Assembly: GCF_015550425.1 (NCBI RefSeq)
Contig: NZ_JADNAT010000010.1
Span: 57,476-121,475, forward strand
Direction: 5' to 3'
DNA length: 64,000 bases
DNA from: Clostridium sp. 1001275B_160808_H3
GTDB taxonomy: Bacteria > Bacillota > Clostridia > Clostridiales > Clostridiaceae
The position numbers were made by a program, and so were the translations under genes. Below, one piece after another: positions 35,305 through 43,739 of this stretch. Positions within the stretch are counted from its first letter, which is position 1, and each line of letters begins with the position of its first letter. The notes under the pieces are model-generated. The model worked only from the letters and a program-made list of their open reading frames with translations, did not search any database and had not been told where the DNA came from.

Positions 35305-36405
35305 TTACCTAGGAACTAATCTTATAATTTTATCGTCTCCAAAATTGATATTTCCTCTTCCATCCCTATTACTTGTTGTAATATAAATAGATCCCTCCTC
35401 ACTTTGAATAGCTTCTCGTAATCGTCCATACTTATTTCTAAATAATGAATCTATGTTAGTTACTAATGTTCCCTTTGAATCTAATGATATTACAAGTAAC
35501 TGTTCTCCATGTAAATTTGCTACTAGTAATTTACCTATCCACGGGCCTTTATTTATAAAAGTCATTCCTGATGGCGCCCAAGTTATATCTCCACTTTGAA
35601 TAAATGGTGACTGTACTTTTATTTCATTAGAAGTTTCATCTCCCTGTACTAATGGCCATCCATAGTTAGCTCCAGGTTTTATAATATTTATCTCATCATG
35701 TGCTGTTTGTCCATGCTCTGATTCATATAGCATATTACTTGAATTCCATGCTAATCCTTGTGGATTTCTATGTCCTAAACTATAAATTGGTGAGTTTTTA
35801 ATTGGATTATCCCTAGGAATACTTCCATCTAACTCTATCCTTAATATCTTTCCTGCTAAGCTTCTAACATCTTGTGCTAAATTAGGATTTTCTGCATCTC
35901 CTGTTGATATATATAATTTCTTATCCTTCCCTATCTTTATACGTCCTCCATTATGAAATTCTCCACCTGGAATTTTATCTAGAATAATTTTATCAATAAA
36001 TGCATTGTTATTTCTTTCAATTAATCTAACAACACGATTATATATTTTATTTCCTTCTAAATATGAATGCATTACATAAATATAATTATTTTCTAAATGA
36101 TTTGGATCTAATGCAATTCCCATCAATCCATCTTCTCCTTTACTAATGAAAGGTGAAGTAAATCTAATTAATGGCTCTTCCTTAAGTTTACCATTTTCAA
36201 TTATCCTAACTGTACCTAATCTTTCTGTAAAATATATTTTTCCATTATTGCTTATGTCTATTGCCCAAGGAACAAATAAGTTTTCTGCTATAACTTCTAT
36301 TTTATATGGAAATTTATTTGATGAAGATAATTCAGCTTTTGTATTCTTCATATTTTCACTACGAGATAACATATTAGATAAAACACTATATATTATTCTT
36401 TTCAT
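35305..36405 (-). CDS. PQQ-dependent sugar (aldose) dehydrogenase family protein
   Basis: 366 residues, six-bladed beta-propeller of the soluble glucose/aldose dehydrogenase family. Key pieces are VPWAIDISNNGKIYFTERLG, GLMGIALDP, FHNGGRIKIGKDKKLYISTGD (His-Asn-Gly-Gly near the PQQ site), LGHRNPQGLAWN (Arg of the active site) and ESEHGQTAHDEINIIKPGANYGWP. ATG 36405 has GGAGG 7 nt upstream. No Sec signal peptide is clear, unlike periplasmic relatives, so it may be cytoplasmic or exported by another route. The organism is an anaerobe with no PQQ pathway in view, so a PQQ-using activity is doubtful. Confidence 0.82.
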   Translation of the reverse strand: MKRIIYSVLSNMLSRSENMKNTKAELSSSNKFPYKIEVIAENLFVPWAIDISNNGKIYFTERLGTVRIIENGKLKEEPLIRFTSPFISKGEDGLMGIALDPNHLENNYIYVMHSYLEGNKIYNRVVRLIERNNNAFIDKIILDKIPGGEFHNGGRIKIGKDKKLYISTGDAENPNLAQDVRSLAGKILRIELDGSIPRDNPIKNSPIYSLGHRNPQGLAWNSSNMLYESEHGQTAHDEINIIKPGANYGWPLVQGDETSNEIKVQSPFIQSGDITWAPSGMTFINKGPWIGKLLVANLHGEQLLVISLDSKGTLVTNIDSLFRNKYGRLREAIQSEEGSIYITTSNRDGRGNINFGDDKIIRLVPR

Positions 36406-36717
36406 AGCAGCATCCTCCATATTATAATTAACACTTTCTTTATAATATGAATATATAACTATATTGCAACATTTATTTTTATTACGCATTTTAAATATGC
36501 ATATCTTTTATACTTAATAATAGAAAGAATAGGAATTAAGCTTATACTCTTTATCATAATCTCTATTATATTTATGTTAAGCATATATACATACTAAATA
36601 GTATCGTTTTATTCCAAAATCATAACTTTTTCATCATTTTTTTCATAAATATTATACAAAAAATTGTATATATGGTAAAATATTATATGAATTCGTCATT
36701 TCGCGGAGGTAATATAA

Positions 36718-38850
36718 ATGGAAATTGTTAATAAAGGAATAATAACTAACTCTAATAATTTTTATATAGATACAATAAATAATTTACTTTTTACTCCAAA
36801 TCTATTTATAAAAAGAAATTATCTTGAAGATTTATCTGAGGATATGGAAAATAGATTAATTAATAATAAAATTAATAAAAGCGAACAATCTATGATAAAA
36901 CTTATAATTGGACTTTGTAATGAAAAATTAGAAGAATATTTTTGCGCTATAAACATATTTAATGAATTGATTCAAAGTAAAGAATTTATAAAGGATTCAT
37001 TCATTATGGGAGCCTTGTATATTTCTTTATCTCTTACTAATTTAAAAATAAATAATATGGAATTACAAAAAAAATATTTTAATTTAAGTAAATCATTTTT
37101 AGAAGATACTAACCAATTTGAACTTTTACTTTTTCTTTATATAAATACTTCTATTATAAACTTAAAAATATATAAATTTGATCTTTACTTATATAATAAT
37201 ATCGATAGTTCCTTTAAAATTTTATCAGAACATGAATACAAATATTCCTCTCAAGCATATTTAATGCTTGGAATTATATATTATAAATATCTAAGTTTAA
37301 ATAATATATCAATTAAACTTTTAAATAAAGCTTTATATATTTCAAAAATTAATAATCAAAATGAAATAGAAATTTTGGCAAACTATCATATAGCCTCAGT
37401 CAATATGCAATTATATAAATTTAAGGATAGTACAAATTTATATAAAAATATTTTAAACAATTATGATCTTTCATTACCTGTTAATATTAAAATGGACATC
37501 TATATTAAGTTATTACAAATATATATGAAATCCAATGAAAATCTAGATGATATAAATAAACTATTTAATATTATTGAAAAAAGCATTTATAAGTTAGATA
37601 TTTATCATATTGATTCTTATCTTATAAAATATAATTTATTACTAGTCCAATATAAAATATCTCAAACTGATGACTCTATCATTGATCCATCATTAAATGA
37701 CTTATTTTACTACTTAGACAATGCATACTATATATATAAAAGTAATATTACAAAGTTTAAGTTCATGGAATTTGATTATTGGCTAGAAATAGCATATGGA
37801 AATTTATTTTATAGATTAAATGACTATGATAATGCATTATTCCATCACAAGAAATCATTGCTTTATTCTGAAAAATATAAAAATATGAATACAATAAATT
37901 CATATAAATTAATTTATAAAGATTTTGAAGCTCTTGAAAACTATAAAGAAGCCCTTAATTATCTTAAAGCTTCAACAGAAACTCTCGAAAGCTACAATAT
38001 AGATAAAAATTCTGATATTTACATTCAATTATTTGATGATTATGAAAATCTAAAATGTTATCACTCAATTAAGAACGACTTCTTTTCTAATCTTAGTCAC
38101 GAACTTAGAACTCCTATTAATATAATTTATTCTTCTGTGCAGCTTATAAGTTCTTTAAAAGATAGAGATCCTGATTCAATAAAGGAATACTTTTTTAAAT
38201 ATGAAAAAAGTGTAAGACAAAATTGTTTAAGAATGTTGAAATTAATAAACAATTTAATAGATATAACTAAAATTGATTCTGGATCAGCTAAATTAAATCT
38301 TGTAACTCTAGATATAGTATCTTTTATTGAAGATTTAACCTTATCTATAATACCCTATACAAGATACAAAAAACTTAATGTCACTTTTGATACCAATGTT
38401 GAAAAATTATATATGAATTTAGATACTTATGCATTAGAAAAAATATTGCTAAATCTTCTATCAAATGCAATAAAATTTACTAATCCTAATGGCAATATTT
38501 TAGTGAAAATTAACTCCAATAACAATTTTACTAAAATAATTGTAAGAGATGACGGCATAGGAATACCAAGTAATCTAAAAAATCTTATCTTTGATAAGTT
38601 TTTTAAAGTAGATGATACCCTCTCCAGAAATACTGAAGGAAGCGGCATTGGATTATCAATAACAAAAGGGCTAGTTGAAATGCATGGAGGATTTATTATT
38701 GTTAATGATGAATATACTAACGGCACTGAATTAATAGTTAATTTACCAACCCAACCTAAAAAACAATCATTAAAAAATAGTGATTTTAAATACTTCATAG
38801 ATGACGAAAAAATTATAAGAGAATTATCTGATATTTATGAGCTATTTTAA
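36718..38850 (+). CDS. Soluble histidine kinase with N-terminal TPR-like repeats
   Basis: 710 residues with no membrane segment. Residues 1-430 are helical and TPR-like: paired helices such as YSSQAYLMLGIIYYKYLSLNNI and YGNLFYRLNDYDNALFHHKKS. HisKA follows, with FSNLSHELRTPINIIYSSVQL, and a complete HATPase: N box LNLLSNAIKFT, G1 VRDDGIGIPSNL, G2 GSGIGLSITKGL. The kinase half is close in sequence to the two membrane kinases at 0.3-4.3 kb (same IYSxxQL helix), so the three are paralogues with different sensors. GGAGG before ATG. No adjacent response regulator on the same strand; a double receiver lies 1.4 kb away on the other strand. Confidence 0.87.
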   Translation: MEIVNKGIITNSNNFYIDTINNLLFTPNLFIKRNYLEDLSEDMENRLINNKINKSEQSMIKLIIGLCNEKLEEYFCAINIFNELIQSKEFIKDSFIMGALYISLSLTNLKINNMELQKKYFNLSKSFLEDTNQFELLLFLYINTSIINLKIYKFDLYLYNNIDSSFKILSEHEYKYSSQAYLMLGIIYYKYLSLNNISIKLLNKALYISKINNQNEIEILANYHIASVNMQLYKFKDSTNLYKNILNNYDLSLPVNIKMDIYIKLLQIYMKSNENLDDINKLFNIIEKSIYKLDIYHIDSYLIKYNLLLVQYKISQTDDSIIDPSLNDLFYYLDNAYYIYKSNITKFKFMEFDYWLEIAYGNLFYRLNDYDNALFHHKKSLLYSEKYKNMNTINSYKLIYKDFEALENYKEALNYLKASTETLESYNIDKNSDIYIQLFDDYENLKCYHSIKNDFFSNLSHELRTPINIIYSSVQLISSLKDRDPDSIKEYFFKYEKSVRQNCLRMLKLINNLIDITKIDSGSAKLNLVTLDIVSFIEDLTLSIIPYTRYKKLNVTFDTNVEKLYMNLDTYALEKILLNLLSNAIKFTNPNGNILVKINSNNNFTKIIVRDDGIGIPSNLKNLIFDKFFKVDDTLSRNTEGSGIGLSITKGLVEMHGGFIIVNDEYTNGTELIVNLPTQPKKQSLKNSDFKYFIDDEKIIRELSDIYELF

Positions 38851-38856
38851 ATTAGT

Positions 38857-38904
38857 AAAAAGTTATACTAAGTTTATTATTTTATACTTAGTATGACTTT
38901 TTCA
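38857..38904 (+). terminator. Terminator after TPR kinase gene
   Basis: Arms AAAAAGTTATACTAAGT and ACTTAGTATGACTTTTT (one G-U), followed by TTCATTT. The next 210 bp, to the palindrome before the rubrerythrin gene, hold no gene. Confidence 0.85.
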
Positions 38905-39120
38905 TTTATTAATTATAATATTATAGTCTTACTATTTTATATTATTGCTAAAATGAGCTTTACTTACTCTTCCTTCCCCCCAAAGTTTAATCTACTCTTA
39001 TTTTAAATTATGTTAATTTACTTTAAGTAAATATTCTCATCTCCTGAATTTTATGATTAAAATATTACTTTTTATTAATTATGTATTTTTTAAGGCATTT
39101 AGTAAATACTATTACTATAT

Positions 39121-39138
39121 TTTAGATTATTATCTAAA
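39121..39138 (+). promoter_or_regulatory. Palindromic operator candidate upstream of reverse rubrerythrin
   Basis: A perfect 7-4-7 inverted repeat TTTAGAT-TATT-ATCTAAA lies 22 bp before the start codon. The usual PerR box is TTATAATnATTATAA; this one is similar but not identical. In clostridia reverse rubrerythrins are PerR-repressed, so it may be a PerR site. Inference. Confidence 0.4.
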
Positions 39139-39160
39139 TTTATTTTAAGGAGGATTCTAA

Positions 39161-39703
39161 ATGAAAAAGTTTGTTTGTACTGTTTGTGGCTATATCCATG
39201 AAGGAGATGCACCACCAGAATTTTGTCCTGTCTGTAAAGTAGGTCCTGAAAAATTTCAAGAAATCACTGATGAAATGAAATGGGCAGATCAACATAAGAT
39301 TGGTACTGGAAGTGACCTTGATCCAGAAATTTTAGAAGCACTTAGAGCTAACTTTACAGGTGAATGTACTGAAGTTGGAATGTACTTAGCTATGTCACGT
39401 CAAGCAGATCGTGAAGGATATCCAGAAGTTGCCGAGGCATATAAAAGAATTGCTTATGAAGAAGCTGAACATGCTTCTAAATTTGCAGAGCTTTTAGGTG
39501 AAGTTGTTGTTCCAGATACAAAAGCAAATTTACAAGCTAGAGTTGAAGCTGAATATGGTGCTTGTGATGGTAAAAAGAAACTTGCTGATTTAGCTAAGCA
39601 ACAAAACCTTGATGCTATTCATGATACAGTTCATGAAATGTGTAAAGATGAAGCTAGACATGGATGTGCATTCAAAGGCTTATTAGATAGATATTTTAAT
39701 TAA
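39161..39703 (+). CDS. Reverse rubrerythrin (rubredoxin domain first)
   Basis: 180 residues. The N-terminal rubredoxin centre is [20 protein letters not shown] (four Cys), followed by the ferritin-like diiron domain: [26 protein letters not shown] and [11 protein letters not shown] supply the Glu/His ligands. Normal rubrerythrins place rubredoxin at the C-terminus, so this is the 'reverse' form. It reduces hydrogen peroxide and O2 with electrons from NADH via rubredoxin partners and protects anaerobes. AAGGAGG lies before ATG. DUF1540 gene follows 25 bp later, probably co-transcribed. Confidence 0.96.
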   Translation: MKKFVCTVCGYIHEGDAPPEFCPVCKVGPEKFQEITDEMKWADQHKIGTGSDLDPEILEALRANFTGECTEVGMYLAMSRQADREGYPEVAEAYKRIAYEEAEHASKFAELLGEVVVPDTKANLQARVEAEYGACDGKKKLADLAKQQNLDAIHDTVHEMCKDEARHGCAFKGLLDRYFN

Positions 39704-39728
39704 TAATCATTAAGAAGGAGAGATTTCA

Positions 39729-40049
39729 ATGCAAAAAATTTATTGTAGTGCAAATAATTGTTCTCATAACAAAGAAAACATTTGTTTTGCTAATCGTATA
39801 AACGTTGTTGGGAAGAATTCAGATGTTGAATCTGATACATGTTGTGGATCATTCTTAGATAGATATACTTATGGAAATTTAACTAATAATGTTTATGATG
39901 AAGGAGATCCTTGTAGTTGTTTAGTATGTAAAGTTAATAGCTGTAAATATAACGAAAATCAGTTGTGTTCATTAAACTCTATAAATGTTTCAGGAAATGA
40001 TGCTAAATTATATAGCCAAACTAATTGTGAAAGCTTTTGCAGAGAATAA
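39729..40049 (+). CDS. DUF1540 domain protein, two cysteine-rich repeats
   Basis: 106 residues with two similar halves: IYCSANNCSHNKENICFANRINV (1-25) with CCGSFLDRY, and CKVNSCKYNENQLCSLNSINV with NCESFCRE. Each half has the C-x4-C-x6-7-C pattern of DUF1540, which should bind metal. Function unknown. GAAGGAGAG lies before the ATG, 25 bp after the reverse rubrerythrin gene, so oxygen- or metal-related expression is likely. A terminator follows directly. Confidence 0.9.
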   Translation: MQKIYCSANNCSHNKENICFANRINVVGKNSDVESDTCCGSFLDRYTYGNLTNNVYDEGDPCSCLVCKVNSCKYNENQLCSLNSINVSGNDAKLYSQTNCESFCRE

Positions 40050-40053
40050 TATA

Positions 40054-40095
40054 CTAAAAAAAATGATATCCAATCACGGATATCATTTTTTTTAT
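40054..40095 (+). terminator. Terminator after revRbr-DUF1540
   Basis: Arms AAAAATGATATCC and GGATATCATTTTTTTT. Confidence 0.9.
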
Positions 40096-40214
40096 TAAGG
40101 GGATAAATTATTAATTGCTAAGCTGCGCTAACAACTATATACATATATTACTATGTTTTTATGTCAGTACTGTTACAAAAACTATAAGAAAATATTTCTT
40201 TTCCCTTAAGAAAA

Positions 40215-40988
40215 TTAATTTTCAATAAATTTATTTAGCTTTTTTTGAAGACTATATATCCTTACATTAGATTTTAGCTTGGCTATGAATAATTCTTCAT
40301 CTATTGGCTTAGTTATAAAATCATCAGCACCACAATCTAAAATTTTAGACAATGCTTTATTATTATCTAATGCAGTTACTGCTATAATTGATGCATCTAT
40401 ATTACTTCTTCTTATTTTTCTAATTAAATCCTTGCCAAATTCATTTTGCAGAATAATATCTATTAAATAAATATCATACTTCTTCTTACTATCTATTAAT
40501 GATTTCCCGTCTTTATAATAATCTACGTTATATATTTTTCTACTCCTTAATATTTCTCTTTCAAACTCTATAAAAAATTCGTTATCCTCAACTATTGCAA
40601 TATTAGCTTCTTGAAGATCCCTCATATACTCGTCAGCTCTAAAAATATTATCTAAATAATTTCTAATTTCTTCTTCTAAATCTTTTTTTAGTATATATTC
40701 ACTTATACCAAGATTAACCAAATCTTTTCTTTTATCATCCATATCTTCACTAGTAACTATAAAAATAGGAATATCAAACCTTTTATTTACTACTCCTACA
40801 AACTCTTCAATATCTCCACCATTAGCATATAATGATGATATTATAAGACTAACATTTTGCGAATTTAATACTTCTCTTGCCTCATTAAAACCATTTACAT
40901 TAATATACTTATGTCCTTTTTCTTTAACAATTTTCTCTACTAATTTAGAAAAAAAACTACTTTGCTCTACATGTAATATATTGTACAT
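40215..40988 (-). CDS. Double-receiver response regulator (first receiver degenerate)
   Basis: 257 residues, two CheY-like domains and no output domain. REC1 (1-118) has lost the phosphoacceptor: LIISSLYANGG puts Ser where Asp belongs, and the first acidic pair is only HVEQS. REC2 (about 128-245) is intact: IVEDNEFF (acidic pair), YLIDIILQNEFG (Asp), ALDNN, FITKPID (Lys). A short helix ends the protein. GGTGGGAAG lies before ATG 40988. It could be a phosphotransfer or sink element for the orphan kinases in the window, with REC1 acting by protein contact. No such partner is proven. Confidence 0.86.
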   Translation of the reverse strand: MYNILHVEQSSFFSKLVEKIVKEKGHKYINVNGFNEAREVLNSQNVSLIISSLYANGGDIEEFVGVVNKRFDIPIFIVTSEDMDDKRKDLVNLGISEYILKKDLEEEIRNYLDNIFRADEYMRDLQEANIAIVEDNEFFIEFEREILRSRKIYNVDYYKDGKSLIDSKKKYDIYLIDIILQNEFGKDLIRKIRRSNIDASIIAVTALDNNKALSKILDCGADDFITKPIDEELFIAKLKSNVRIYSLQKKLNKFIEN

Positions 40989-41310
40989 TTTCTTCCCACC
41001 TTTATATCATTTTAAATCAAATATATATTAAATACGTTTCTTTATATTTATCGTAAGAATTTTAAACTTATGAATCTTTTAGATGAATCTTTTGTAATAA
41101 AAAGATCAAATATATAATTTTACTTATTTCTTAACTTTACTCTATGCCAGAGCAAACTATATATCAACTTGAAAACTGAAGGCAAAAAAAATTAAAAATC
41201 TTTGAAAATTACTTCAAAGATTTTTAATTTAAATCTATGTTTTAATTAATAATTTACATAATTAAAACTAAAAGTATAGTAAATATTGATATTATCTTTT
41301 AGAATATATC
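40989..41310. other. Intergenic region with one terminator
   Basis: About 320 bp with no convincing gene. It holds the hairpin at 41190-41233 described separately and the receiver gene promoter; otherwise featureless AT-rich DNA. Confidence 0.6.
41190..41233 (-). terminator. Terminator for the pyruvate-kinase-like/micro-protein pair
   Basis: Arms AAAAATCTTTGAA and TTCAAAGATTTTT; on the minus strand it runs into a T8 stretch. Confidence 0.88.
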
Positions 41311-41412
41311 TCACCAAACACATTCATATACATATAAAAATAATAAAATCATTGCAACTCCTAAAAGCATCCATAATATTGAATAAATAATTTTTTCTAT
41401 CTTCTTACTCAT
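41311..41412 (-). CDS. 33-residue single-helix membrane protein overlapping the upstream gene
   Basis: MSKKIEKIIYSILWMLLGVA... then FLYVYECVW, stop. One membrane helix (about 9-28) preceded by three basic residues. Its ATG lies inside the end of the preceding gene (overlap of 8 bp, different frame), with TAGGTG 7 nt upstream, so it is likely translationally coupled. A strong terminator follows. Too short for normal gene callers. No family is recognised; small proteins of this type often bind a membrane transporter or enzyme. The position, ribosome-binding site and terminator make it more likely real than not. Confidence 0.6.
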   Translation of the reverse strand: MSKKIEKIIYSILWMLLGVAMILLFLYVYECVW

Positions 41413-42433
41413 TTATATCACCTATGCTATAATATTCTATTGCATTTTTTAAGAACTTAACAGTTTGAATCGGAGCTTTCCCTATAGAAGTTTCTCCAGC
41501 TAATAAAAACCCATCAATACCATATTTGATAAATTTATAAATGCTTTCTATTTCTGGCAAAGTTGCAGGATTGCCATTCTTCATGCTATTTAATAAGTGT
41601 GTTGCTATAAAAACTTTTTTATTACTTTCCTTTATAATATTAATAGCTTGCTCTTGAAGATTTACAGCATTTAATATACCTGACTCAGGTACTAAATCTC
41701 CTCTTCCTATAACAATGGAATCCACTACATCTAAAATTTCTTTAATATTACTTATTCCAGTAGGTGTTTCCACTTTAGCCCATAGTCTACATTTATTATC
41801 TGGATATTTTTCTTTTATTAATTTATTTATTATATTAATATCTTCTTTTCTTTCAACAAAAGATTGGCAAATTATATCTATATCATTATCTAACGCCCAT
41901 AATATATTCTCTTTATCTCCTTCACTTAAAAAAGTTTTATCATCATATACATTAGATAAATTACATCCCTTCCCTCCCCTTATAATTCCTCCTCTAATAA
42001 CTTTAGTTTTTATTACGCCTTTATCTACTTCTATAATTTCGAAATTCATAGTGTTATCCTTCATAGAGATAGATTTAATGTCACTTTTTATTATTTCCTC
42101 CGTTCCTATTGTTAAAGGAATAAGCTTCATTTCATTAAGTTTTGAAGTATCTATACTCCTATATAAATCTTCTCCACAAAAATACACTTCTTGTCCATTA
42201 TAAATCTTGTATATATATTTTAAATCTTTAGATACTCTTATCTTTTTCCCACATAAATCAACTAGTATATGTACATCTCTTTTTATCTCCCTAGAAAATT
42301 TTATTACATATTCAAATTCGTCTTTATTAAAATGAGAACAATTTAACCTTAATATATCTACTCCATTTTCTATAAGTTCTTTAATAATCCATTTATCTGT
42401 AGATTTTGGTCCTATAGTTGCTATTATGTGCAT
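41405..42433 (-). CDS. Pyruvate-kinase-like protein, catalytic barrel only
   Basis: 342 residues, about 130 fewer than a normal pyruvate kinase. It has IIATIGPKSTDKWIIKELIE (usual IVCTIGPAS), GVDILRLNCSHF, LVDLCGKKIRV (usual LDTKGPEIRT), a KVETPTGISNIKEILDVVDSIVIGRGDL block keeping the catalytic Lys and Glu-Thr-Asp region (usual KIENxEGVxNxDEI, ARGDLG), and ATHLLNSMKNGNPATLPEIESI (usual ATQMLxSM...PTRAE). The C-terminal allosteric domain is absent. Changes at several substrate positions suggest another acid or phosphate substrate. It is translationally coupled to a micro-membrane protein at its end. Function unknown beyond the fold. Confidence 0.78.
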   Translation of the reverse strand: MHIIATIGPKSTDKWIIKELIENGVDILRLNCSHFNKDEFEYVIKFSREIKRDVHILVDLCGKKIRVSKDLKYIYKIYNGQEVYFCGEDLYRSIDTSKLNEMKLIPLTIGTEEIIKSDIKSISMKDNTMNFEIIEVDKGVIKTKVIRGGIIRGGKGCNLSNVYDDKTFLSEGDKENILWALDNDIDIICQSFVERKEDINIINKLIKEKYPDNKCRLWAKVETPTGISNIKEILDVVDSIVIGRGDLVPESGILNAVNLQEQAINIIKESNKKVFIATHLLNSMKNGNPATLPEIESIYKFIKYGIDGFLLAGETSIGKAPIQTVKFLKNAIEYYSIGDINE

Positions 42434-42515
42434 AATACTCTCCCCATTATTACTGATACTTATTTCTACTACCCAAATAATATTTTTATTACTAAAATCT
42501 CTTTGTATAATTTCA

Positions 42516-42566
42516 TAAAAATATGATATGAAATTATGTTTTTAAAGAACTTTCATATCATATTTA
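42516..42566 (-). terminator. Terminator after amidase-like gene
   Basis: Arms AAATATGATATGAAA and TTTCATATCATATTT around a 17-nt loop. Confidence 0.82.
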
Positions 42567-42590
42567 TACTATTATTTTTACTATCACACA

Positions 42591-43022
42591 TTACAAATTA
42601 ATATTAGCTAATATATTAACTATTCCTTCTATATATAATTTTTCTATTATCTCTTCATTTTCTAGAGGTATCTTTATATATAATCCGGGTGCATTTGTAT
42701 TTTTAAGCAAGTAAAGATGTTCACCTTTTTCACAAATCGTATTTTTAAGGTTATTCTTCAAAAGATTTTCTACCATTTCACAGCAAATTTTTGAATTTCT
42801 ATCATAAAATATTTCACACATCGAAATATCTTTTTTAAATTCTATTCCAACATAAAAATCTATATTTGTTATATTGGCTATAAGAACCTTTTCTAATAAG
42901 TTTTTCCCTATATTTCTATTTTGAATTTGAGATAAATTTACAATGAAATTACCTCTTTCCTTTAATCCTTGTGAAATGGCGTTTAAAATTCTAGTATTAT
43001 TTATATCTATTCCGTATTTCAC
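42591..43022 (-). CDS. Degenerate N-acetylmuramoyl-L-alanine amidase (Amidase_3) homologue
   Basis: 143 residues, GTG start after TTGGAGG. The layout follows Amidase_3: MKYGIDINNTR (amidases: MKIxIDxGHGG), KVLIANITNIDFYVGIEFKKD (amidases: ...ADLFVSIHxNA), EIFYDRNSKICCEMVENLL, and LLKNTNAPGLYIKIPL (amidases: VLRxTxxPAVLVExGF). All zinc ligands and the catalytic Glu are lost (GHGG, SIH and E are replaced by INN, GIE and K). It lacks a signal peptide. It is therefore unlikely to be catalytic and may bind peptidoglycan fragments or a protein partner. Clear divergence, so the family call is moderate. Confidence 0.6.
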   Translation of the reverse strand: MKYGIDINNTRILNAISQGLKERGNFIVNLSQIQNRNIGKNLLEKVLIANITNIDFYVGIEFKKDISMCEIFYDRNSKICCEMVENLLKNNLKNTICEKGEHLYLLKNTNAPGLYIKIPLENEEIIEKLYIEGIVNILANINL

Positions 43023-43139
43023 CCTGCCTCCAAGGAAAATTGTTATTAGTTCATTATATTCTCTTTTGTGTAAAAATGTTCTAAAGTCTTTTTTATAAGA
43101 ATAAGTTTATATATAACTTATTATTTGAGGAGGTAAATC

Positions 43140-43628
43140 GTGAAGAAATATTTTTTTGCTTCTATTTCTGTATTAATTATATTTTTATTTACTGGTTGTA
43201 ATTTTAATAGCTCACAATACATAAGACCAAAGTCTAAACCAAGTAATAATTACTATACAAATCAAATTCAAGAAAAGCTAAATAATAACGAATCCTATAC
43301 AATTAAAATTTTCGATTTAAATGTATATAAGTATTATAGTGTTAATGAAGGTGAACATAGCATTTTACCTGAATTTATCGAGTCATTAAGTAATGAAAAC
43401 TATGGAGCTGAAATAGAAAAAGATCTTACTCCTGAGTATAAGTTAATTATAGAGTTCTCAGATGCAAAATATATAATAAATGCATATACTGACAAATTAA
43501 TATCAATTCATCCTTGGGATGGGGTATATGATAAGGATAATATTTCCATGGAAGGTGTCTCTGATTATTATAATTTATATAAGTTTTGTGAATATATAAA
43601 GAAAGTTTCAAGTGGATTTGAAGGATAA
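43140..43628 (+). CDS. Lipoprotein of unknown function
   Basis: 162 residues, GTG start with GGAGG upstream. A signal peptide with lipobox FTGC (Cys at residue 20) marks export and lipidation. The mature part has no recognised domain: SQYIRPKSKPSNNYYTNQIQ, then a mixed alpha/beta part ending with EGVSDYYNLYKFCEYIKKVSSG. It may belong to the DUF4883-type clostridial lipoproteins, but I am not certain. It diverges from the amidase-like gene across about 115 bp and has its own terminator. Confidence 0.75.
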   Translation: MKKYFFASISVLIIFLFTGCNFNSSQYIRPKSKPSNNYYTNQIQEKLNNNESYTIKIFDLNVYKYYSVNEGEHSILPEFIESLSNENYGAEIEKDLTPEYKLIIEFSDAKYIINAYTDKLISIHPWDGVYDKDNISMEGVSDYYNLYKFCEYIKKVSSGFEG

Positions 43629-43631
43629 TTT

Positions 43632-43680
43632 AAAAGACAGTAGATAAATTCTTATTTTTACACTAACTTATCTACTGTCC
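43632..43680 (+). terminator. Terminator after lipoprotein gene
   Basis: Arms GACAGTAGATAA and TTATCTACTGTC, T-rich downstream. Confidence 0.82.
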
Positions 43681-43739
43681 TATTTTAATCTAACTTATGT
43701 TATTCTATAAAACTATTTTTATTATTATTTTTTGTTATT

